The notes beneath the pieces were generated by a model that worked only from the letters and a program-made list of their open reading frames with translations, searched no databases and was not told the origin of the DNA. Source: Tanypteryx hageni (lineage: Eukaryota; Arthropoda; Insecta; Odonata; Petaluridae). Taken from it: 64,000 nucleotides of DNA. The position numbers were made by a program, and so were the translations under genes. Every line of letters begins with the position of its first letter. Positions within the stretch are counted from its first letter, which is position 1. Below are positions 21,948 to 32,538 of this stretch, piece by piece. The stretch lies in the NCBI GenBank assembly GCA_028673005.1, contig CM054114.1:125889307-125953306 (forward strand). The letters run 5' to 3'.

Positions 21948-24200
21948 ACATCTACATCTAAGTTTTACCCTGTAATTCACCCAATTCTTTCGTGGCTGGG
22001 GGTGCAATGCACCATAACCTACCTAAAGATTGTCTATCGCAGGTTGAAATATTCTATTGTGATCTCATATTGTCCTCGGAATGTACGAGCCTCGATAAAG
22101 TACCGTCCTACAATCGATCTTACGTATCTTATCGTCGCGGTCGCTTCTACCTATAAACGTAGGTGCTCAATTATTCCTACAACCTCCTCTTTTAGACATT
22201 CCGACCTATATTTCTCCAGAAGCCTCAATCTTGAGTTCAATCTACGGTCCTCCAGTGATACCCAGGTCAAATCACTCAATAATGAAGTGATGGTTTCCTT
22301 ATGTTCATACTTTCGTTTAACGAATCTGGCTGTTCTGTGCTGTACTATTTCTAATTGAATTATATGCCCCTTCTCTTACGGATCCCACATGCTTGAAGCG
22401 TATTCCACTTGTGGTCTAACCAGTGAAAAGTAACACTTTTCACGTACTTTATCTCTAATGTTCCGTACTATTCTACCTATGAAAGTCACTTTCTTGTCGA
22501 CTGCGCCTATAACTCGACGAATGTGCATGCCCCAAAAAAGATCTCGACAAATGGTTACTCCTAAATACTTAACGTACTCGGCTGCTTAAATATTTTTTCC
22601 ATCTATTTTATACTCGAAACCTACTTCTTTGTTCTTAATTTTCCAGAACGTAACTGCGGCTCATTTAGTGTAATTAATTTCAATTTGCCATTCTTTGCAC
22701 CAGGATGAAATGGCTCTTAAGTCTTCACACAGCGACTGATTGTCCTCCTGGTTTTTATCTCTTTATATAGAACGGTATCATTGGCGAAAAGTCTAATTTT
22801 ACTACGAACTACCGAGCAGATATCATTTACATAGATTAAGAACAGTAGAGGGCCCAATACACTTCCATGAGGAACGCCCCATGCAACTTTAACGGGGGAC
22901 GAGTATTTTCCATCGATGACAACTATGTGTTCTCTATTCGAGAGGAAGTCTCTCACCTAACTGACAACTTTCGGATTGACACCATATTGTCCTAACTTCG
23001 CTATTAATGTCATATGAGATGCATTATAAAACGCCTTCCTGAAGTCAATGAGTATGGCATTGACCTGAGTATTTTTCACTCCGCATCGCAACAAATCTTC
23101 CACGAACAGGCCGAGCTGCGTTTCGCATGATCTACCTCTAAAAGCTAAAGACTATGTGCTCAAGGACCTTGCACGATAATGAAGTTAAGGAAATCGGTCT
23201 ATAATTTTCGGGGTTCTCTTTGTCGCCGCCCTTTTGGATGAGCGTAACGTGTGCTGCCTTCCAATCTTTAGGAACGATACCTTCCGTAAATGATTTCTCG
23301 AATATAATTTTCGAATACGGCGAGATTTCATAAGCTAACTCTTTCAATACTCGCGCGGGAATATCCTCCGGCCCAGTGGATTAATTTAGTTTAATCTAAT
23401 GAAGTTGGAGCGCGATACCATTTTCCAAAAATATCAAACCTTCCATCGAGACGCCCTGATGCATAGGAATAGGGGTTTCACATTCATCGTTATTAAGAGT
23501 AAAGGTTTTCTGAAAGTGTTGACTTAGTCCATAGTCCATAGTGTTGCTTTCTCCGCACTATCGTGAACTACATTTCTCGTTTCCGATCTCAGGGACGCAA
23601 TAGTGGGGCCACTACCTTGGACTTCCCTGACGTAACACCAAAATGCTTTCGTGTTCTCTTTCAAGTTATCCTGTAAAACCTTCTTTTTCTAATTGTTAAA
23701 GGCATTACGTACGGATACTCTGGCTATGAAGTGCGCCTCCTTGTATTGCCGCCTTATCGTTGCAATCTGTTCGATCGTAGCTGTTGAAGATGTGTTATTT
23801 ACGCAATAGTGGAGTCTTCTTTGCCGTTGGAGAGCGCTCCTAATTTCTTGTTGTACCATTTAGGTTCTGAGTTATCACGCTTATATGCTTGGAATAAATT
23901 TATCTGTAAACTCCCTCTTCCGCGTCTGCAATATCTCTCACTTCGTACAAATTAGTATATTAATTTCGCATATTGGAACCCTGAACCTCAGCTCCATAGC
24001 CAAGCGCGCTAACAATTACACCAAATCGTTCGTTAGTAAATATGATGAAAATTATCTAATTAAACTTGCAGCTTAAAAAAATTTTTTTTGCAAACCTTTT
24101 AATACGAAATTAAAATATAAACGCATTGAGCTTCCGATACGATAAGTGTAAAAGAGTTAATTTTTTTTAAATTATCCAAGAGGTATTTCAATGCAAAACA
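21948..24200 (-). mobile_element. CR1/Jockey-like LINE, 5'-truncated and dead
   Basis: A non-LTR retrotransposon on the minus strand. The 3' end lies at the low coordinate, where a short microsatellite tail, ACATCTACATCTA on the + strand, abuts RepX; short 3' tails of this kind are usual for CR1/L2-type LINEs. The 5' end, near 24200, lacks the endonuclease domain and the 5' UTR. Conserved blocks occur in the right order for an endonuclease-RT LINE: an EPKWYNKKLGALSNGKE linker near 23850, KENTKAFWCYVRE near 23660, the RT fingers and palm between about 23340 and 22740, and LVRPQVEYASSMWDP near 22390. It sits inside RepX copy B, which gives a clean pre-insertion comparison. It is broken by stops and frame changes and cannot move. 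Confidence 0.9.
22000..23890 (-). pseudogene. Reverse transcriptase ORF2 relic
   Basis: The product would have been the polymerase that copies LINE RNA at the target site. Visible pieces, reading 5' to 3' on the minus strand: a pre-RT linker (PKWYNKKL; KAFWCYVRE), a block at 23138-23347 containing GIVPKDWKAAHVTLIQKGGD and ENYRPISLTSLSCKVLEHIV (RT motifs 1-2), and a block at 22717-22956 with VPHGSVLGPLLFLIYVNDI (motif 4). In the catalytic motif the usual FADD reads FAND, so one metal-binding Asp is lost. The thumb region (LGVTICRDLFWG, then VRPQVEYASSMWDP with a stop after it) and the C-terminal RRLNSRLRLL segment follow. The family is known to require both Asp residues, so this copy is inactive apart from its stops. 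Confidence 0.88.
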
Positions 24201-24440
24201 CGTAGTTCGGAGATTGATTTATCTTGCAATTATCTACGACTCATCTCTGAAAATTAGGTTCACTTAATAACGAAGTGAAACAAAATGATGATGGCTGGAA
24301 CAACAATTTAACTCAATGATTTATAAAAAAGATACACCGCGTTACAATCTCATGCATTCCATCAGCCAAACCTACTTCTTACTTCGATGTTTAACGTAGA
24401 ATATACGGAAAATGCTATCAGGTAGCAAGTGTAGCAGTGT
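24201..24440 (+). repeat. Dispersed repeat RepX, copy B, 3' part
   Basis: Resumes exactly where the first part stops. It matches copy C inverted: CGGAGATTGATTTATC, GAAAATTAGGTTCACTTAA, AACAACAATTTAACTCAATG and GAAAATGCTATCAGGTAGCA. The match ends at about 24435 with GCTATCAGGTAGCAAGT, close to where copy C also ends its similarity, which helps define the 3' boundary of the family. Confidence 0.83.
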
Positions 24441-25229
24441 ACAAGATACATTTAAATAAAAAACATTATTACTATATCTATGAGACAGGGATTTAGCGTT
24501 AAATACATCGAAGTAAATGATGAAAGAGTTATGACATATTATTCGCAGATTAGTTAGTAATATAATAGACCTCGATATTTTAAACTTTTTCAACGCGAGC
24601 CTCGATATTCTCTTAGTTTTTCTTAATTTACTATCATTGCACCAGCCTCTGCAAATATTAAATTTCTAGCGAATTGTACGCTATAAATGAGAGTGGTGAT
24701 TTTCATAACTTCGTGAAAATGATTACGTTATGGAACTCATACGTATCTCCCGTCCCATCCTTATTCCCCATTTTTTTCCTTCCTGCTTCGTTTAATTTCT
24801 CTTCCGTAATCTTATCCTCCTAGACCAAGGCTGCGATTCCATCCTTCCTTCCCTTCCCCACTCTCTCACTCTAACTCGCCATATTTATTTCTCCTTCACT
24901 TCCTCCTTCAGTTCCCCTCCTCCGCAATATATTCCCACTCCCTCGTTTTCTTCCCTATTCCCAAAAAGAGACTCGCGAACGCGTGAGGCGGTTGTGTCGC
25001 GGCGATAACGGTCCCCCGCTCAACAGAAAGTGTTTTCGTCGGTGGGAGACTTCAACGCCTGAGCTTATTGCACAGAATATTCAGTTCGTTCCATAGGAAT
25101 GTCTTTTAATGGGTTCGACGACTTTTCACCCCAAATCAAACAATTGCAAATCAATACCTGACCCTTTTAATGATGTTTTCCTTTCCCATTGAGGCAATTC
25201 AAATTCAAAGATGGCCTTATTGCATGAAT

Positions 25230-25232
<3 letters not shown>
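24441..25232. other. Non-coding stretch with pyrimidine-rich block
   Basis: 24750-24960 is pyrimidine-rich on the + strand (CCTTCC, CTCTCTCACTC words). A CpG-containing block follows at 24965-25060. No gene recognised. Confidence 0.55.

Positions 25233-25289
<57 letters not shown>
25233..25289. repeat. (TA)n microsatellite
   Basis: A pure TA run of about 57 bp, separated by about 170 bp of GC-richer DNA from another TA run at 25461. Confidence 0.97.
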
Positions 25290-25290
<1 letters not shown>

Positions 25291-25457
25291 CTTAAGAAAA
25301 AGAAAAGGTAGTGATGAGGGTGGCAACAAGGTGTTGAGGGAAGCCCAGCGGACACTTACCAAGTTGGCAGGCTGCTGGGGGCGTCGAAGAGACACGTAAA
25401 ACACACGAACACAAAAACACACGCAAGCTTCTTCTTCAGCGAAAGAGTAACGTAAAG

Positions 25458-25460
<3 letters not shown>

Positions 25461-25512
<52 letters not shown>
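25461..25512. repeat. (TA)n microsatellite
   Basis: A pure TA run of about 52 bp. Together with the run at 25233 it brackets a GC-richer island (25290-25460). Confidence 0.97.
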
Positions 25513-25517
<5 letters not shown>

Positions 25518-25555
25518 CATACATATGGACATACACATATGCTGGTGTATATATA

Positions 25556-25962
25556 CACACCCTGTTTACCCGACTGAAAGGCGAGGCTTTTTTCTGCTTG
25601 CATTATCGATGAGAAATGAATAAAGAAAAATATTGCAAGTCATCATGACTAGTCTTGCATAGCTCAAATCACATTTATCTTTGCAATGCACAGTGTTATG
25701 ACAATTTTTGAGGATTTGAATAAAAATAACTCAACAATCCTGTTTAATTTAATTGCTTCAGAATTCCCAATGAAATAGTTTTTCTCAAAATTAACTTCTT
25801 TAGAGGAGGATCCTCATATAAATTCAACTGAGGTAACCGAGAATTTGTGAAATTGCTTATCAAAATCTCAGAGATAAAATTTGTAAGAAAAACTAACGTT
25901 TTTCTTTGAAAGGGTCGTCTTATATTCGAGTTCGTCTTATAGCCGGGTAAATGCGGTGCGTG
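25556..25962. mobile_element. Relic DNA transposon with ACCCGRCT-type inverted ends
   Basis: The left end, CACACCCTGTTTACCCGACT, matches the reverse complement of the right end, CACGCACCGCATTTACCCGG. Just inside, GAAAGGCGAGG and TATAAGACGAAC also correspond. The right end (TCGTCTTATA.CCGGGTAAAT) resembles a widespread class of DNA-transposon ends whose superfamily I cannot fix. There is no transposase and no convincing target duplication. Length is about 407 bp. Confidence 0.55.
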
Positions 25963-28204
25963 TATTATGTATGAAAATATATTATGGTAACTAGAAATTG
26001 TAGGAAGCTTACCATTTGGAGTGCTGCTGCGCATGTCGGAGATACGTATAAATATACGTAGTAGTCTTCTTAAGCCACAGAAGCTTAACCAGGTGCACAT
26101 TCCAGATGCAAAATAGACGCCTTCTGTGGTAGATCATAAAAATGCGAATTTAATTTAGCAAACTGTTTAATGACAACTATATGTATCTATATCATATTTC
26201 CATAGAGGCGATTAATATAAATGGACAAACGAACAACGGGTAATTTTTATCAAATATTCCATAAACAACTGAGCGTAATGCAGTTTATGTATATTTACTA
26301 TTAAAAAGCCCATTTCGATTGATGAAGACATCTGTTTAATAGTTTACGACGATTTAATAATAAAGCGTTAAAATCTGAAAGTACAGTCGAATGATTTTGG
26401 TGCTGCACACACAATCGTATCGGAGTTCGAATACCAAAGTTGCGGTTTTGTCCTCTGCCCGCCGTTCTAAATTATATGCATCGTGAGAAAAATTCTCAAT
26501 TCTTGTCACAAGAGATTTCCTTTTTATTTTTAGATCTTTGGCAATGATGCCATTCGGCAATAACAGTTTTTTATTTCCCTAGAGTTAGTTGATAAACGCG
26601 ATCAAATGCTGCCGTAAAAGTCACTCAGTCTTACAATTAGATTAATTAATAAAAAATAAGCATATATTAATTCAGCCAATATTCATATCTGGAAAATTAT
26701 ACACGAATAAAAATTTGTTATCAATAAACCGTCATGCATATTAAAAAAGTAATTTCTTATTCATTTAAGCGCCATATGTAAAGAATACGGATATTGAAGG
26801 AGAAACAATCACTTCCCAATCGCAAAAAGTACAATGACTTACTGTAAGTAATGCGTCGACGAGGAAATCACAGTAAAATTCGAATGAATCGGGAAAGATC
26901 TCAGGAAAGAATAATTTTCATCGCGATACGTGAGCGGCTGCACGTAAGCTTTGACGTGACGCTTTGAAGACGTGCGCGATTTGTTTATATCTGCCATGAA
27001 CGGAACGCTACCGCGTACAGTTACCGTTTAACTACAAAGGGTCGATGGATAACTAGCTTGGAGTGAATTTTTGGCGAACGTTCTCTTCCTGGAATCCCCA
27101 ATCTTTTGGCGACATTTACCGATTTTGATATACTATTTTGCATGGGTTCTGCCTTCGTGATCTAATTCAAAATTCTGTCCTATTATACCACACGGCTAGC
27201 GTGACCTTCTTCGCCAAAATACACCAGATCGATTCCCGTGGCCGGCAAGGTCGTTCGGCGATAATCGACCGCTAACATGTAAATGATCGGGAATTTTAAC
27301 CTCCCTGTGACGTCATCGATTACGCGTTCGCCAATGAATAGGAGTTTATTATCACCCGTCTCGTACGATAGAAAACGTTTTCCGACGTCGCACACCCAAC
27401 CTCAATCATTCGGTGATTTATTTCCGCGGGGGGAAAGAATCTGAGACTAGAGGTACCTACACGATTCAGTATCCGGGTTACTAAAGGGATTTTAAATTTA
27501 AATCCGCGCGTAGAAATCTTAATCGGACGGGAGAGGTCTGCCTTGGATGGTTAACTGCCTTATTTGTAAGCTAAATTCCTGAAAGTAAACAGGGGCGGTC
27601 AGTGTTTAATTCAGCTCACAGCTCGACAAAAGAAGGCTGCCTAGAAAACAATCACGTCCTTTTTTTATTTCTTCCTGTTGACATCTTATCCTTTACGAAA
27701 AAATGAAGCCTGCCTGTCTATCAAGCAGGCTTTTTTTCACTTCGGTTCGACGGATACTATCATATTCACGTAGGCTCGGTAATTTTTAATCTAACCACGC
27801 CTTTCTAAGGTTGAAATCTTAATCTGTGAGTATAAGGAATAAAATCCTGAGTATCGTTAACACTCAAAAAAAGATTATCCTCACAATGTTGACATATTTC
27901 GCCATGATTATAGTGTGTGTCTAGGTAAATTTACGAATTTAATCATAAAACTTCTCAATTATCATAAGTAGAGATATTTCCATTATAAAATGAAAGATCT
28001 ATGATTGATTAATCGGTAAAAATATATTGAGCCATAAACATCGGATTTACATTTTCTACGGGCTAGTACCTAAATTCATCCCAGAAATTTTTTCTTTTGG
28101 ATTTCGTTAATATCTTGATTTCATTTTTAAAATATGACTTTGTGTGTTTGTAAAATACTTTATCAGCTACTACAAAAACAGAACAATTAAAATCATATCG
28201 CCAT
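25963..28204. other. Non-coding stretch with a slightly GC-richer block
   Basis: 26850-27640 has more CpG than its surroundings. A 70-codon minus-strand frame at 27183-27395 (begins MCDVGKRFLSYE) lies in it; it matches no family I recognise and has no splice or promoter support, so I do not call a gene. The rest is AT-rich and featureless except for the hairpin at 27707-27738. Confidence 0.5.
27707..27738 (+). other. Short hairpin followed by a T run
   Basis: AAGCCTGC, a 10-nt loop and GCAGGCTT, then TTTTTTC. It looks like a bacterial intrinsic terminator, but the setting is eukaryotic. A T run can also end RNA polymerase III transcription, but no Pol III promoter boxes are visible just upstream. 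Confidence 0.4.
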
Positions 28205-28463
28205 CAGTGGCGCAGCCTGAAATTTAGTTTGGAGGTCCAAATATTTCAACACATTATAATCTGAGTACTTGTTTATTGACTATCTGCAAGAACCTTCGCA
28301 TAATGCTTATGAATACTGATTCTAATTTGGACACATTAGATCTGCCTTATTTCTATCTGTAGTTCGCATACTCTACGCTTTTATTAAGATGGATATAATG
28401 TGTCGTTGCTAAAATTTAAAACAAAAATTAGGTGTTTTAATTTTTGTTTTTAATGCGCCACTG
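28205..28463. mobile_element. Small TIR element with CAGTGGCGCA ends
   Basis: CAGTGGCGCA at the left end is perfectly inverted at the right end (TGCGCCACTG), 259 bp apart. CAGTGGCG ends are frequent on hAT-like non-autonomous elements. The 8-bp flanks do not match, so target duplications have decayed or one end is misplaced. The interior is AT-rich and non-coding. Confidence 0.55.
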
Positions 28464-29348
28464 AAAGAAAAAGAATTTCTTGTTTGTTGATATGCTTCGA
28501 TATTCATTCACATAATAATAATATAATATAAGAATTTCACACAAAGTGCGTTAGATTTTATCGTTTTCTGAATACTAATATTTAAACGGCAAAGATAAAT
28601 TATACGCGGGAGGAATTAATGTGTGGCTCTTTAGTAATGACTAATTCATTTATAAAAAAGGGTATTGAATAGAAATGAACCGAATCTAATTAGGTAACTA
28701 TTATTTTCATTTAAAATTGATTCTAAAATTTTATATCCTTTTCTCACAAAATAATATTTATCAAAACTTTTATTTGACTAGTTATTTATGTTAATTAAAC
28801 AGTTCCCAATAAACTTTTTCCGATCGTGAATAATAGCAATGAAAATGTAAATCATGGTGCATTAAATAAAATAATTTTTTATATTCAATTATGTATTATT
28901 AATAAAAATTTTGAGAAATTTTTTCTGAAATACTTTATTTAAGCTATGAAATTATATATTTCTAAAGCTACATATAGAATCACACAAAGCGACTTACTTA
29001 AGCATTAGTATCCACGCCCGTAATTTTTTCAGTAAATTAAACATTAAATACAGTGAAACCTCTATATAGCGAGAATTTATAAAATTCATAAAAATATTCG
29101 TTCTTACAAGAACTCATAATAATAATATGTAACGTTAAAAAAATTACAGTATTTTCGCTAGCTAAAATGAAGTTTTCCTTATATGCCTCAATCGTTCCAT
29201 ATAGGTTACAGGGTATATCTTTCAACTTTTTCTGAAAAACACAAATATAAATGCCTCATTGACAGAAAAGTAAGTCACTTTCTGTGCGTCTTTCTTGATT
29301 GTCCGAGTCGAGTGTATAAATAAAATAATATAGATAGCTCGGTCCAAA
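28464..29348. other. AT-rich stretch with an orphan Tc1/pogo-like end
   Basis: At 29049 a TA is followed by CAGTGAAACCTCTATATAGC, a sequence typical of one end of pogo/Tigger-type MITEs. The complementary end was not found within a few hundred bases. A 62-codon minus-strand frame overlaps it and is probably chance. Otherwise nothing recognised. Confidence 0.45.
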
Positions 29349-29628
29349 TTACGGGGGGACGTTGGCGGATAGGTTAGAGTGTTGGCCTTCCATGCAGCGG
29401 TCCCAGGCTCGAATCCGGTGGAGGTTCGAATCCGGTGGAGGTCGGATATTTCAACCTGGGATCGTCCCTTACTTACTTACTTAAGTCAGCACTCCGTCCT
29501 TCGGAAGGGACGTTAAGCAGATGGCCCCCTTGGTGCTCTTCGTTAAGAGTAGGCTAATACCGGCACCGGGTTTCTCTCCGCCCTTGTGAGTGTGTTCGGT
29601 GTGGAAGGAGTAATGGCAATAATAATCC
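29349..29628 (+). mobile_element. tRNA-headed SINE
   Basis: A Pol III-type head is visible. An A box-like TGGCGGATAGG lies at 29363, and B box-like words GGCTCGAATCC (29406) and GGTTCGAATCC (29423) follow. The B-box region is duplicated in tandem with a 17-bp period (TCGAATCCGGTGGAGGT twice). Downstream is a non-tRNA body with GTCAGCACTCCGTCCTTCGG, AGGGACGTTAAGC and TACCGGCACCGGG, a kind of conserved central domain seen in several invertebrate SINE groups. The 3' end is a short AAT-type tail (CAATAATAAT). SINEs encode no protein and borrow LINE machinery; the partner is unknown. The domain assignment is from memory. Confidence 0.75.
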
Positions 29629-30608
29629 AAGAGATTGATTCACCATAAATTCCATACAAACAAAAAATCTGTTCAAATTAAGACAGTCTTGCATCGTTTA
29701 TATTCCAGAAATTTTGAAGCATTGGGATTCAAATTTGATCAGAAGTCAACATCTAGAGATATAATGGTTTTACAGCTAGTAGGTACTTGGCGATCCAACT
29801 TCTTCGTGTAATATTGCGAGAATACAGAATTCCAATCCGCAATTTGCAATAAAATACATTGATTGAATGCATTCACCGACAGTCACACAATGAGCTATTT
29901 AACACGGATGAGGTCGCATAGAGGGATACTATAGTCAATTACATAATAACCTAACTTCTTATAGATTGGTATATTAGCCACAAAAATGCTGGAAAGACCA
30001 GATGCGCAATTTAGCAACAAAGCAGTCATCTTCAGTTGGATATACCTTCACCAGTAAAAACGTATCCATAGGATAATGTTTTGCCCTTTAGATTCCAACC
30101 ATATGGCGAGCTTATAGAAATGTTGAGTTATTTTTTTCATAGAAACAGCTGCCGAAAGACCTTCGACTCCATGCGTACGGATACGAAGGCGTGAATGCTC
30201 AAATGTTGCAGCGAAGTGGACCTGGTCTTTTGCAAATTAGCGACGGTGATAAACGATTGAAACAAATAATAGGTCGAAGTCTCATTCGAATAAAGAAAAG
30301 GGATTGATTCCCTTTTCGCGGCCTTCAGGACAAAGGTTTCGTAATTCGTGAGGGACCAGCGTGAAAATTTTAGATACTAAAGGTGAAGGTGATCTCGAAC
30401 GATTTCGTTCACATAGCAGATTCTTTTTTAATTAAAAAAAATCATGCGCTCCGCTTCATTCATACACAATAGTCGATCGTGTCGCCAATTTACATCAGCA
30501 GAAACTTTAAGAAAGACGAAAAAGGGAATCTTCAGTTAAGGTAATCTAGGTAAAGTAGTTCAAAGTCTAAAATTCATGGTGGTGAGCGTAATCTTGTGGA
30601 ACTGTTCC
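29629..30608. other. Non-coding stretch, nothing recognised
   Basis: I see no gene, repeat or element ends that I can support. Confidence 0.5.
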
Positions 30609-30750
30609 ATGATGAATAAATAAAATCAAAACTTTGTATTTTCCACAATTTTAATGTTAATACATACATCATCTTCAGGTGAAGATCCAAGTATTATTGA
30701 AATATTAAAACTGTGGAAAATACAAAGTTTTCATTTTATTTGTTTATCAT
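30609..30750. repeat. Foldback (hairpin) element, ~47-bp arms
   Basis: The left arm (30609-30655: ATGATGAATAAATAAAATCA, AAACTTTGTATTTTCCACAA) is the inverted near-copy of the right arm (30703-30750). The spacer contains its own small palindrome, CATCTTCAGGTGAAGAT. Layout and the CCACAA word near the arm ends resemble the hairpin at 48586-48723. It lies 12 bp from the pogo element at 30762. Confidence 0.85.
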
Positions 30751-30761
30751 ATTTCAAAGTA

Positions 30762-31546
30762 CAGTAGAGCCTCGATTTTCCTTCAGGATTTGTAACCAAG
30801 AGAATGACGGATTTGAGATATAGACAGATAATAGAGAGAGAGATAGAGATAGAAATAGAATATAGGATCTGTTTTGCATCCATAGCAAGGGCCTTTTATG
30901 TTATCATTGGCCCTGTTTGAGAAATTCCTTGACTCCGTTGTTGAACGAAACACCGAAACATTGTAATATCGAGTTGATCGTGAGCGGCACATTTCATCGT
31001 TTTCTTTCGAGTTACGGTTCCATCGTTCACCTCCATTTTGTTTACAGTCTTCAATTTTGTCACCATCCCGCTAGAGATCGTTAATGGTGGTTCTTGCAAC
31101 ACCATAAATTTTTGTTAAACTGGAAGCACTTTCGTCTTTCCTTAAATGTCGAACAATTTTGAACTTTTTTATTAAATCCAAAAAGATACGCGTCTCCGTT
31201 TTCCCTCATTTTTATGTAGGGTATATGAAATTGCCACAGAGGTTGATCTTTCAAAACTAACTGAAAATTTTAAGTGATAAACGGAAAGAACAGGGGATGG
31301 TAATTCCGAGAATTGTTTGCGTAAACACGTGTGGTATTGATCTCGAGAATTCTTAGCGAGAAGTAAAGATTATTTTTTAGGTACGAATGAAGTAACATCA
31401 TCTACAAGTAAGTATAACAGAAAATGTTTTCATAGATAGATGTAGTTTTTAGTACTAGATATGAATGTACGTATGTTCTAACTTTGAAACAAACAATCTA
31501 GCGGGTGACGGCTAACAGAAAGTGACGGAAAATTGAGGTTCTACTG
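30762..31546 (-). mobile_element. pogo/Tigger-like DNA transposon, internally deleted
   Basis: A 785-bp element with TA target dinucleotides on both sides. The ends are CAGTAGAGCCTCGATTTTCC on the left and CAGTAGAACCTCAATTTTCC (reverse complement) on the right, 18 of 20 identical. It keeps part of the transposase N-terminus on the minus strand (separate entry) but none of the DDD catalytic domain, so it is non-autonomous. Confidence 0.88.
30880..31190 (-). pseudogene. pogo/Tigger transposase N-terminal relic (CENP-B-type HTH)
   Basis: Read on the minus strand from about 31175, one frame gives a helix-turn-helix of the CENP-B/pogo class: an IKKFKIVRHLRKDESAS stretch, then LTKIYGVARTTINDL, a stop, and RDGDKIEDCKQNG. 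This is the domain that binds the transposon ends. A second piece in another frame contains DQLDITMFRCFVQQRSQGIS and QTGPMI, corresponding to the second DNA-binding half (the W-x-x-Q-x-R-x-x-G type region, followed by G-P-I/M). Stops and a frame change break it, and the catalytic core is absent. The relic is recognised by motif order, not by alignment. Confidence 0.78.
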
Positions 31547-32538
31547 TAGTTACATAATTGACCGTCATTCCATTGGATTCGGTTTCTTTAAAAAATTTCA
31601 CGTTAATTTCCTAAACAACTCGGATTCTAAATCATTTTCCCGTATGGGCCAAGTTTGGCTCGATATAACTTGTGATACTATGGAGACCCATCGACATGCA
31701 TAGAGATTTCTACCTTCGTTTAGTGCCTACACATTTTCCTTGCGAATCAATAAAACTTTTTGTTATCATAATCAATTACTCTTAAAACATAAACGCAACG
31801 TTAAAATAAAAGTAGTGAGAAAATCCTAATGGGAAGGGTTCATGAAAAGGCATAAATGGTGGAAAGCTTAGTAATATTAAAAATAAAACATAAAAAAAGT
31901 CCCATGAGGCACATTACTTGATCCACTAAATTTTTATGGCCGTTAAAAATAGGATTTGCTTCTATTACATTCTAAAAGACGTTAATATAAATATATCACT
32001 TTATTTGTGAAACCCAACTCTTATTTTAATTAAGTACTATTTAATGAGCGGTGTTAAGGTGCGCAAAGATCGGAAAACGGCCATTTAGATTTGAGGTAAC
32101 GCTTTCAATGCCACTCACAAATTCCCTGTCGAACCGTCTTTCCCATGATGCCACGATCCGATCGCTGTAACAAATCTTTAATCGATTCCCTGCCAAACTT
32201 CTTTGGACCGCGTAATCGACACGTCCAAATCATTATTCATCTGAAATAGCTCTTCCTTTCTATTTGAAAAAAATTCAGGGTTAAACGGTAAACCCGAATT
32301 TGAGGCATAATTTAAATGGCGCGATGGCCTTGACTCCTTCTACGGATAGATTCCCTTCAGGAAAATAATTAGGTCTTATAAATCTGTAATTTTAAGGCTT
32401 CAGATGAGGTTGAGACGTGCTATTCGCATATTTTTCGTCGCTTTTCTCTTTTATTGTTAGTGTCGATCTACAGTAAGTCCTCTCTATCCGCAGCTTTGGC
32501 TATCTTGAAGTAAAGAAACAATCAGCATGGCTCATAAT
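31547..32538. other. Non-coding stretch, nothing recognised
   Basis: AT-rich with a few CpG-containing segments (32100-32220). No features I can support. Confidence 0.5.

Noticed and set aside
21930..22358. 142-codon plus-strand frame
   Set aside because: It is the antisense of the LINE C-terminal coding region (VRPQVEYASSMWDP on the minus strand lies just beyond), so it is a shadow.
25126..25560. 144-codon minus-strand frame
   Set aside because: Built largely from two TA runs read as IYIYIY.
27215..27245. tRNA B box (GATCGATTCCCG)
   Set aside because: No A box at the proper distance and no cloverleaf pairing.
27707..27738. Bacterial-type intrinsic terminator or contamination signal
   Set aside because: A stem-loop plus T run occurs, but the surroundings have eukaryotic transposon texture and no bacterial genes.
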